Source: Zygnema cylindricum (Eukaryota; Streptophyta; Zygnematophyceae; Zygnematales; Zygnemataceae). Taken from it: 64,000 nucleotides of DNA. The position numbers and the translations under genes are program-made. Under the pieces are notes generated by a model. That model worked only from the letters and a program-made list of their open reading frames with translations, was not told the origin of the DNA and made no database searches. Of the stretch, positions 18,332 through 27,955 are shown in pieces; within the stretch, counting starts at the first letter, position 1, and every line of letters begins with the position of its first letter. Where the stretch lies: NCBI GenBank assembly GCA_037447655.1, contig JBBHKE010002503.1, positions 45,734-109,733 of the forward strand, given 5' to 3'.

Positions 18332-19800
18332 CTATCTCTTGATTCTGGGTCTATTTCCACCACGTCTTCCGCTTGGAGTTGGCACTAGGGTTTCCATGGT
18401 TGAATCCTTCTCAGTCTGATTTGTATCTGCAAGATCATCTTGTTCTCGAAAACCTGGATAGTTGGGAAGCTCAAAGTCATCAAAATTGATTTTAACTGTC
18501 TTTGTATACTTAAAGGGATCTATAGATTTCCCTTCATCCATAACCATTAGATGCTTCACTAAGATTATATCATCTCTATTAAGATCATACACTCTATATC
18601 CTTTTATATCTTCATCATATCCTAGTAGATATCTTGGTTTTCCTTTCGGATCTAACTTCGAATTTGACTGATCTGTGTCTAGACTGAACACTTGACTGCC
18701 GAAACCCTTTAAGTGTCTAACATCCGGTTTTCGGCTGGTCCATCTCTCATAAGGAGTTTGGCCTTTTAATGCCTACGTAAGAACTTCATTCTTGAGATAA
18801 TTAGCAGAGTTCATTGCTTTTGCCCAGAATCTCTTTTCTATCTTCTTATTTGACAACATACTCCTACCACTATCACTTAGTGTCCTATTTAACCTCTTGG
18901 CTAAACCATTCTGCTAAGGATTTTCAGGGACTGTGTTTTGATGTTGCACTCCATCTTCTTTTAAAAAATGCCGAAACTGATTGGAGGTATATTCTCCCCC
19001 ATTATCACTCCTTACTCTCTTAATAGAGGTTTTATGAAAATCTCACTCCACGCTTTATATTCTTTAAAAACTTGTGGAGCCTCTGATTTATTTTTCAGAA
19101 ACTACACTCTAGAATACCGAGACCAATCTTCAGTGATTGTCATCATAAACCTCTTACCCCCGGGTGAAGGCACTTTGGCCGGTCCCCAAATATCAGTATG
19201 TACCAAATCTAAAACTTTTTCTCCTTTATAAGTGGCTTCCTTTGGGAAAGGCAACCTGTGTGCCTTACCTTTAGCACAACCACTATAGTCTCTTAGGTTT
19301 TCCCTTTCTCTAAACTGAATTCCTTCTACTATTCTTATGTTTTTCATTTTTTTCAACATATCTAAATGCGCGTGTCCAAGCCTCTATGCCACAACATAAT
19401 ATCATGAACATAATATCATAATAAAGTTTCTTCTTTTCATTGTTTAAAATCAGCCTAAATATCATTTGGCTACTTTTTTCAGCAATGAAATATACTTCCT
19501 CCCTAAAGCTAACAATAAAGGTTCCCTTCCTAGTGCTAGTCTCAAAACCTTTATCATCTAACACGGACGTTGAGATGAGGTTTTTGTTTAACTCTTGAAT
19601 AAACAACACATCAGAGAATGTCATTATGGATGTCTTTCCCTCTACTAAGACTTTTAGATCTACCGATCCTACCATAGTAGTAGTGACTACTCTCCTATCC
19701 CCATACTCTATCTCTACAGTGGGAATTTTTCTTATCTAAGTGAACAGGTGTTTGTCCTTACAAATGTGCATGGAGCCACGCGAATCCACAACCTTCTTCA
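18332..19800 (-). pseudogene. Copia protease, GAG-pre-integrase and integrase (broken)
   Basis: Protease remnant near 19740-19800 reads VVDSRGSMHICKDKHLF, where the family has D-S-G-A. 19310-19675 follows as the rest of protease. 19102-19359 has SGCAKGKAHRLPFPKEATYK and DLVHTDIWGPAKVPSPGG. About 18900-19010, in another frame, has VRSDNGGEYTSNQF, including integrase acidic residues. 18332-18691 is the downstream PRYLLGYDEDIKGYRVYDL segment. Stops and frameshifts separate them. Confidence 0.87.
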
Positions 19801-20000
19801 CCTTTTAATCCTCTGAAGCCACCATTTTGCTTTCATGGAATTTCTACCTCAATCTTCGTCTCCAGCTCCTCATCCAACAAGAGTTCATTGTCCTCGTCCT
19901 CTGATTCCTCCTCATGTACCTACGTCACAAGAGCCTTTTTCTTTCCTTTCAAAGATCCACCGATCTGCCTCTCCTTTAATCGAAGTTTAGTTAGCTTAGA

Positions 20001-20708
20001 GCACTCAGCCATATAGTGCCCTGGTTTTTTACAGAAATGACACAACCCTTTTGGAGACCTCGGTCCTGACTCATCATATTGATTTTTCTACCACTACCTT
20101 CCGTAGTTTCCCACCGGTTTTCTGGAATCCTTGTTCCTCTAATCGGTCTCCGTTGCCAAAGCTTGCCCACTCTTTCCTCCCCTTTGGATCTCTATCGTAT
20201 TCTCTCGAACGAAAATCATCCCTACCACAGAAATCTATATCCACCTTGAGTTCGGCAAATCCTGCACTCGGTTAACTATATTCTCGAACTCATCGGGTAA
20301 CTTCATGAGCAAGCGGTTAACCTTTTCCTTTTCAGTTTCTACTTTTCCAGCACTCTCTAGCTCTATGAAAAGTGTTGCGAGCTCATTACAAAAATCCAAT
20401 ATCTTTCCCCCCTTGTATACATATGCATCTATTTTCTGATCAACCAACTGTTGTTGCTGAATTGTACCAATTCGGTAGATCTCTATGAGAGCCACCCATA
20501 GATCCGATGCCTTTTCTACCTGCAAATGAGGAGATGCAAGTCCTTGAGTAAGATGGCAGAGTATGAAGTGTTTTGCTGCCATGTTATTGTAATCCCATGT
20601 ATCAATATCACTCTCCCCATTCCACGGAACAAGTGACATGAAAGCTGATCCGATTGCTATAGGTGTTGCGATCGGTGTGATTGTCTCATTTTCTTTCTCT
20701 TTGTCCAT
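20001..20708 (-). pseudogene. Copia Gag with zinc knuckle (frameshifted)
   Basis: 20235-20708 encodes a 157-residue Gag N-terminal half starting MDKEKENETITPIATPIA, with conserved W and LWVALIEIY-type helices. After a shift, 20001-20042 gives CHFCKKPGHYMAEC, an intact CX2CX4HX4C nucleic-acid-binding knuckle. Confidence 0.88.
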
Positions 20709-20943
20709 TAAAATGCTCTCCCCATCCTCTCTCCTCCTATGAGGTTGGATCTGCTCTTTTGGTAAACCTGGTCCTTACAAACCTTAGAGGAATACCCAGG
20801 CTGGATGGACGCCTCACTTGTCCACTCACTATCCCCCAAAACCTTTTCTCACATAGAGCTCCTACCATCATACTCTCCCAAAATATGAAACCAGTTCCAT
20901 CAAAGAAGGGAACCCTAGAGGGTAGGCCCGTAACTTGTAATTA

Positions 20944-21987
20944 TGAGACCTCCATAGGTCCTCAGAAAGGGCAGCTCACACAAAACCCCTAGGACAACCT
21001 TGACCCCTTTGTGTTTTAGCAAGAATAACTGCAACCCTGGCAGACAAAATATTTGATCGACTTCACCCTTGTGAACACAAGACTCCCCTGAGTCAATAGC
21101 AAAAAGACTCTCTAAATTTGCTCCCTGAGCAATAAGTTATGAAGGGTCAAAGTTGACCTTTTGTACAGAAGCACTCTAGCAGAGAGGCGGCTACTTACCA
21201 AATTTTCTAAGTCCTATATCCCTCTCTAAACCCTCTTCCACTAAAGTACGACACCAATTAGAAGATAGTGTCGTACAGAAAAGTACAGTTGCCGAACTAC
21301 TTTCTTTACGGCCATCGTACGACATGGCTAAAATGTTGACGCTAACCATATCCGAATTAGTTCCCATATTCTCCAAAGATGTCGCAATCCTATGATGTCG
21401 TGCCACATGGCGCTTGACGTGGCGGTGACCGAAAAATGCCAAAACACCTATTCCGCAATCTCGCCACCTATCGTGGTAGTTCGATCACAACCGGTTTTTG
21501 ATTCATGCGTCGAAAAATCAATGCGCGGTATTTGTTTCGCCGTCAAAACAAATGCGCGGTATTCGTTTCGCGGAGTACCGTAAGCCGTACGTATATTCTA
21601 ACTGTATCTATGTTACATGTTTGTTCGCGCCGTTAAATGAATTAATATAGACGTACGTCATTAAATACTTGTCAAACCCTATATAGGTTTGCACTTATCC
21701 TAAACTATAGGAAAAAGCTACCACCTACCATAGACTTGCCAAACGCTATGTACCATTATCAAATCCTGGGTTCGTCAAGTTCATTTTGGTAAACCTGCCA
21801 AAATCTACTATCGGTCTCTCTCACTTTGGACAACATAGGCAGCCATAGCTCTTGCTCCTTCTCTAACTTCTGCGACAAGTGTGGGAGCTGAACAGAGGAG
21901 TTAGAGGCAAACTGCCTCTGCTTCTTTTGTGCATTTCATTAAGAGGTTTAGACCTAGAAAATACTACAAAAACCATTAATTTCTACA
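20944..21987 (-). repeat. 5' LTR of the nested Copia element
   Basis: On minus it starts TGTAGAAATTAATGG and ends GACCTATGGAGGTCTCA, so it has intact TG...CA ends. Full-length match to 15520-16594. The primer-binding site after it could not be assigned to a standard tRNA. Confidence 0.88.
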
Positions 21988-23110
21988 AAGGTGTGTCTCC
22001 AAGTGTATATGTAGCCTATCGTTTATTTACACGCGTAGGATAAAACACCGTAATTCACAAAGTTGTTCGCCTATTCGAACAGTATTGTGTGGACCAATAT
22101 GCGAAAGTGAAGCAACAACAACTCAAATTCCAGCTTGAGAATCAACATTGATTGCGTGCAAATTTGTATGGGGGATTAATGGATTTGATACCATGCGACC
22201 ATCGTGTCGTTAGCGATGAGGTAGGGCAACAAAGTCACGCAAACGTTTCGGCAACAAATAATGTCGTGGTAAACCACTACAATGAAGATTTTTCAAGAAC
22301 AGGGCGACACATCATCTTAGCGCCAAGATTCAAAAGTGGTGATAGATATATGCAAGAACAATACCAAAACGCCATGGCAATTGTCCGTGCACTCGGCAAG
22401 CCAGATTTATTCATAATAGTGATATGTAATCCTAAATGGAAAGAAATCAAACAATAATTGAAACTAGGAGAGAGTGCCTCTAACCGATCTGTTATTGTTG
22501 TGCGCGTGTTTTCACTGAAGCTAAAAGCTATACTTGAAGACATTTTAGACGGTGTATTACGAGTACAGATGGCAAGAATTCACGTGATTGAGTTTCAAAA
22601 ATGCGGTTTGCCTCATGCACATTTGCTCCAAATGTTAGCTGATGACGACAACCCTGGAACACCTACAAAATATGTAACCTGGAACACCTACAAAATATGT
22701 TGTGTTCGCTTCAGCACATATACCTAATCCCATTAACAAGAAATCGTACAAAACAATGACAACATGTATGATGTATGGTCCATGTGACGTCCGTTGTTTA
22801 CATGATGGTAAATGCAATAAAGGATTTCCAAAAGCATTTTGTGAGGAGACTCAAGACGACGGTAATGGATATCCTATGTATAGGAGACGAAATAACAATC
22901 GTGTTATTACAAAAAATGGTAAAACACTTGATAATCAATTTGTTGTGCCATACAACCCTTGGTTTTCGCATAAGTACAATTGTCACATTAACGTTAAAGT
23001 GTGGTTAACAATAGTATCGGTCAAATATTTGTACGAATATGTGTACAAATGGCATGATCGCGCTACAGTGTTAGTGGGATACAAGGAGCTTAGAGAGGAA
23101 ATTCAATAAT
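21988..23110 (+). pseudogene. Helitron Rep (HUH endonuclease) domain, broken
   Basis: After the Copia 5' LTR the Helitron resumes with VYVAYRLFTR. Then come RANLYGGLMD, GRHIILAPRFKSGDRYMQEQ, GKPDLFIIVICNPKWKEI, a stop, RVFSLKLKAILEDILDGV, and IEFQKCGLPHAHLLQML, which holds the HUH-type HAH metal-binding pair. CNKGFPKAFCEET and KYLYEYVYKWHDRATV follow; the latter is the two-tyrosine block (YLYEY..K). A 25-bp tandem duplication near 22654-22703 breaks the frame. Confidence 0.87.
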
Positions 23111-23399
23111 ACTTAGATGCGCGATATGTGTCAACATCGAACTCATGTTGGCGATTGTTTGAGTTCCCCTTACAAGCTCAGTCTCACACTGTAGAAAAGC
23201 TTCCCGTGCATTTACCTCATCAACAGATGGTAATGTTTCATGCAACAAATAATACGTCAACAATTTTGAATTGTGCATCATCTACAAAACTTACAAGTTA
23301 CTTCGACTCATGTGCCAATGATGAGACCGCACGCTCCCTTTTGTATATAGAAATCCCAAACATTACATTTGGACGAATAAATATTGGCAAAAACGAGTA

Positions 23400-24050
23400 A
23401 CAGTTAATCAGAGTGTCCTGGGGAGAATGGTTATCTGCTCACCTGTTGAATCCTAACGTTATTATGTGCGTTTATTACTTTGCTATCGATGAAGACCACA
23501 GTCATTCAAAGATTTGTGTACTATCGAAGGGGTCGAATATGCCATATTTACCAAAGTTGCAAGTGCAATGGGACCTCGAGATGATGATGTAGAGTGGGGA
23601 AAATGCATAGAAGAAGCGGTAACATTCCAAATGCCAAAAAAAATCTGACACCTATTTGCCACAATCCTCCTCTGCGCTAATCTTCAATCCGCAAAATCAT
23701 TATGGGCAAAACACTTCAAAGATATGTTTGAGAAAATCCACTATGGAAATCTCGCGAATTACACAGCTTATGAGTCGCGTAATAATGAGAATCTTCAACG
23801 AGAAGTAGAATACGAAACTTTATTGGACATCGAACAATTCCTACGTGGGGGCGTTAAATCTCTTATGGACTATCCAACTATACCCCAATTGGCACACTAT
23901 CCAGAGTATCTCATTCGTCAAATAGAAAAACGAAATCCATTAATATACGCCCAAAAATCCTACAATCTTCAAGACATGACACGAGTGTTATCTTTAGTCA
24001 CCACATTGAATGTGGAACAAAAAAAAAACATATGGCGTAGTTATAAATAG
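23400..24050 (+). pseudogene. Helitron Rep-helicase linker
   Basis: Fragments SWGEWLSAHLLN-like (about 23418) and 23724-24050 (HYGNLANYTAYESR ... LDIEQFLRGGVKSLMDYPTI) fit the segment between Rep and helicase in plant Helitrons. Stops occur between them. Confidence 0.6.
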
Positions 24051-24084
24051 TATAAGATACCTCAAAGACCGAAACTTGCTCCTT

Positions 24085-25835
24085 TCTTGATGGACCAAGA
24101 AGAACATGAAAGTCATTTGTCATAGAGAAGATTTTGGCAAAAGTGCGTATTAACGGCAAAATAGCTACTGTCGTTGCTGCAAGTGGTATAGCAGCATTGT
24201 TATTGACAGGAGGAAAAACAACACTCTCAAGATTTAAGCTTTTATTAGATATAGATGCTCAATCTACATGCAATATCTGTTCTCAATCAGAGGTCTTGCA
24301 GTGCCATTACGTCAAACCTCTCTAATCGTTTGGGATGAAGTTTCTATATCTTATCGACATCTACTTGGGGCTGTGGATAGAACGTTGCAAGATTTACGAG
24401 GAGATCACAAATTATTTTGGAACGTAGTGTTTCTCATAGCGGGCGAGTTTCGTCAATGCCTCCCAGTTATTCAAAAAGCCAAAGATGTTGAAATCATCGC
24501 AGCATGCGTAAAAAACAACCCCTTATGGCAAAAATTCAAACATCGTCGTCTGAAAATAAATATCTGCGTTCGCACAGCTTAAGATGACTTTGTCGCCTCA
24601 CCACTCCAGGAATTCGCTGACTTCTTGCTTCAAGTTGGGGAGGGGAGACACGAAGTACACCCACAGTTAGCACCAGGGTACATAAAGCTCCCAAAAGTTA
24701 TAGTGGTACACAGAAGCAATGACATGAATACAAACTTGGAGAACCTCATTCAATGCACCTTTCCAGACGTATCATACATTTGCGATGCATACATCTCAGA
24801 TCGTGCTATACTATCTCCCCGCAATGTGGATGTTAATATTGTCTACAACTTGCTGATGAGGAAAATACTAGAACAAGATCATGAATACATTTCTGTAGCC
24901 TTAGTGGAAATCGAAGAACCTGACCAACAATTATTGTTGCCACAAGAATTCCTCAACTCCTTAACAATCAGTGGCATCCCACCGCACAACCTCAAACTAA
25001 AAATAGGTACATCAATTATTCTCCGAACTTCATATATCACACAATTATTTAAGTCTCTAAATATCAATTTGAAAATTTATATAATCAATAATCCACAATC
25101 CGTAATGCCTATGATTAAATCGAAATTAACTTAAATAACATAATTATATATTAAACTCATATTCTTTAACATAAATCAAATTAATGCAAGTTCACATGTT
25201 ATTTATTTGTTTAAACATTAATATAAATATGCATTTAAATACAAACCATAATCTGTAATTTCCATAAATTAAATCATATTAACAAAAAAAATATAATCAG
25301 ATATTGAATACATATTAATTAACATTTATCAATCTGAAACAGGTACACCACTCATTCTACTGCGTAATATCAACGGTGAAAAAGGGCTTTGTAATGGAAC
25401 CAAACTCCTAGTGGTGGGTCTTTTCAGAAACTGCATTCACGCAAGGGCTTTGTATTGGAACCAAACTCCTAGTGGTGGGTCTTTTCAGAAACTGCATTCA
25501 CGCAAAAATACTCACTGGTGTTGCACGAAACACCGAATTTTCATTCCGCATATACCGATGAGCAGCAACGAAAAAACTTTGCCATTCCAAATCAAACGAC
25601 GACAATTTCCAGTACAAATAGGATTTGCTAGGACAATCAACAAAGCACAAGGACAATCAATACACCACTTAGGACTGTATTTGCCCCAATCAGTGTTTGC
25701 ACACGGACAACTATATGTGTCATTGTCGTGGTTCACCTCACACGCCAATGTTAAAGTGTTGATTGAAGAACCGATACTTGAGGATGAAAACGTAATGTAT
25801 ACCAAGAATGTTGTTTACAAAGGTTTTATTTATGC
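24085..25835 (+). pseudogene. Helitron PIF1-type helicase domain, broken
   Basis: Motif I should read GGTGKT; here about 24089-24125 reads FLDGPRRT, stop, KSFV, so ATP binding is lost. Next come ATVVAASGIAALLLTGGKTT, LIVWDEVSISYRHLLGAVDR (motif II DE), NVVFLIAGEFRQCLPVI, PLWQKFKHRRLKINIC, then 24625-25010 (SGIPPHNLKLKIG). After an AT-rich interruption (25007-25342) come LLRNINGEKGLCNGTKLLVV, a 61-bp duplication, and LPFQIKRRQFPVQIGFARTI NKAQGQS with VSLSWFTSHANVKVL (motif VI and C-terminus). Confidence 0.85.
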
Positions 25836-25839
25836 ATAG

Positions 25840-26414
25840 TGTACATCAGTTGAATTATAAGTGACACAAGTAGACAAATGATATGCTAAGGTTATGATTT
25901 CAAATGCATAGTGTAATAAAACACACCAACATGAAATTTGTAGCTAAAAAATAACATTTGATTTCCAGCAGTTACACATAGATATAGGCGGAGAATGGTT
26001 AGTTTAGTTATTCAGTTGAAATTGCTAGAGCAACACATCATTATACGACGTTATTACAAAGGTGAAACTCAATCATCAATAAACACATTTAATCTCAACT
26101 ACGATATTCTTGTTGTGAAGTAGATTAAATAATATTATGAACTTCAAAACATATTTGTTTGCACAGAATGACATCTTACATGGGACATTCTCTTGGTTTA
26201 AAATTGTCTATATTTGTGTTGTAAATCAAAACACCCTATGGTTGTTATTCCCACATATAATTTACATTTGTATAGTTCATTAAAAAACCCACCTGTAGTT
26301 GTTCCCAAATATAGTGTACAAAAACTCTGTACATGTATAAACACACACAACACAAACCTTGCCCATGTAACGGGGATTTTTTGTCTTGTTTAACCAAACA
26401 CACTGTGTGTGTAT
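25840..26414. other. Helitron 3' non-coding tail
   Basis: AT-rich, no gene. Contains two copies of a short word also found at 13225-13260 and 13905-13935 (TGGTTGTTATTCCCACATAT-like; TGTAGTTGTTCCCAAATATA). A palindrome ACACACTGTGTGTGT lies near 26400. Confidence 0.45.
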
Positions 26415-26895
26415 CTGTTGCACATAGTTTTGGAACCTTTTTTTATTTCTATTTTAAACCCCACTGTTGCCAAGAAAACATGATTCTTGAAACGAGTTGT
26501 ATGCCAAAAGAACTCTGTAAACAAATTTTAAGAACCGTCCTATGTCTAGTGCGATAAATTACACTCTACATGAAGAGAAAGAGTTGGTTGTCCACCAATT
26601 CGACTGCCCCAAGGCTCTAAATGTCGTTACTACATTAGCCAGTCCACATCTCGTTAAATGATTTATAGAGTTTGCACATTGAAGCGTAGGAAACGTCCCG
26701 GTCTGGAAAATAACAATAAAAATACGGACACTTAAAGGGCCAGCCAATCGAACAGGAGGACGAGGAGTTTTGAGGATGTCATTCGAGCTACTGTGTGATT
26801 TATAATTGGCTCGAAGCTCCCTTGAAATCAGCTCCTTATGTTCCTGAGAAAATCAGCAATAATCTCTCTAATTAATGTTAGGTGCAAGCAAGTTT
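26415..26895 (-). pseudogene. Degenerate copy of HNH gene last exon and 3' flank
   Basis: Matches 32935-33415 in the same orientation. On minus it keeps SRELRANYK (real gene SRELPPNYK) and LKTPRPPVRLAG (real gene [13 protein letters not shown]), then a frameshift. The 3' flank also matches (TACTACATTAGCCAG, TCTCGTTAAATGA). The intron 5' of the exon ends with GTTCCTGAG as in the real gene. Its left continuation is at 11728-11800, beyond the Helitron. Confidence 0.8.
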
Positions 26896-27878
26896 GGTGT
26901 AAACCAACTGCCATCATACTTGCATTTGCATATGCATCAACAGAAAGGAGCATTTTCATGTTTTCATATGCATCCACAGAAAGGATTAGTGGTTCACACA
27001 GGTACTTGTGTTTTTCTTTTCAGGGTTAGGGTTTCCCTTTTGCAGGTTAGACAAACGCTTCAACATCTAAGTACAGGCAAGTTCACAGCCATTTGATCTA
27101 TAGCGGATTTCAATGTAAGGTGATTAACAGCGATTTGTCTTTCAAACTTTTACCATCATAACCACTTCTAAGGATTGCTAGTAACTTAGTTTTGCAGAGC
27201 CTTTTTTATCACATTCATGTAGGTGATGATATGAGAAGTCTACGAATCCATTACATCGGAAATACTTTTTTCTACTAAATTAAACCTTTTGTGACAGATT
27301 AGTAATGTAAACCGATTGTGCAGATATTTATGGTCCACAATGCATACGCATCCTTGTTTGCTCCATGTGAAGTAAAACCTACGTGAATATGACAGGTTAG
27401 TAAGGCACGGCATAATTAAATTACTCTTAGCTAGTAGGACTAACAAGTAGTATCGTCTAACACAGTGGGAAAAAGAAAAGATGACCATCTGTTACAGCCC
27501 TGCTCTGGTGCACTGGTCTTTTTTGTGAATGCACATGATTTCTAAAAGTATGAAGGCAATTATTCAATATATTAATCTGTAATTTTCCGCATGTCGAACT
27601 ACCCAAATGACACTATACAAACATGAACAAACAAAGTAGAGACACAGAGCCCCACAGCGGAGCATTGAATCCTATTAGGCTTGCAAAATGGTCTGAATGA
27701 CGCGTTAATTTCTAAATTGAGTGATAATGCCATAAAAAATGCACCCTCCTCTCCTTTTATTTTTAGTGAGTTCATCGTGTAAAGAACAAAAACCCCAAAA
27801 TTATGCAGAGATACAACTTTTATCAAACGTTTGCAATCCAAAAAGCTCAAGTTGCATTTGAAGACTCCACCTGTCAGC
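26896..27878. other. Gene-free stretch
   Basis: No coding match on either strand. It includes the region downstream of the PrmC gene stop and a CAGGGTTAGGGTTT telomere-like word near 27022. Confidence 0.5.
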
Positions 27879-27955
27879 AAAGGCTGAAGGCCTCCATGAC
27901 GATTCCTGGATATTGTCTTCCTGGATATTGTCGACAAATCTCGAGACTCCAGCTA
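27879..27955 (-). repeat. Tandem copy of the end of the PrmC last exon
   Basis: Immediately after the PrmC stop the minus strand repeats the preceding segment: GCTGGAGTCTCGAGATTTGT versus GCGGGAGTTTCAAGATTTGT in the exon. The copy has its own internal 15-bp duplication (GACAATATCCAGGAA twice). In the exon frame it would again read AGVSRFV. Confidence 0.85.

Larger units (their letters stand above)
15520..21987 (-). mobile_element. Ty1/Copia LTR retrotransposon inserted into the Helitron
   Basis: About 6.47 kb, read on minus. 5' LTR 20944-21987; Gag 20235-20708 with zinc knuckle at 20001-20042; protease and GAG-pre-integrase about 19310-19800; integrase about 18780-19359; post-integrase 18332-18691; RT 17283-17950; RNase H 16608-16990; polypurine tract; 3' LTR 15520-16594. 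The internal order PR-INT-RT-RH defines Copia. The LTRs are clearly diverged by eye, so the insertion is old. Flanking 5-mers (AATTC left, AAGGT right) do not match, so no target-site duplication could be confirmed. The Helitron frame resumes immediately at 21988. Confidence 0.92.
11800..26415 (+). mobile_element. Decayed autonomous Helitron, split by a Copia LTR element
   Basis: Rolling-circle transposon encoding a RepHel protein on plus. Coding order: N-terminal zinc-binding region and pre-Rep segment (about 13640-15519), interruption by Copia (15520-21987), Rep continuation (21988-23110), linker (23400-24050), PIF1-type helicase (24085-25835). The reading frame is broken in many places. 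Outer ends are inferred from where homology to the HNH gene 3' flank stops (11800) and resumes (about 26415); a clear 5'-TC and 3'-CTRR with hairpin were not established, although an ACACACTGTGTGTGT palindrome lies at about 26399-26413. An unrelated minisatellite occupies its left end. Confidence 0.75.

Noticed and set aside
15515-21992. Target-site duplication for the nested Copia
   Set aside because: AATTC on the left and AAGGT on the right do not match; claiming a duplication would not be supported.
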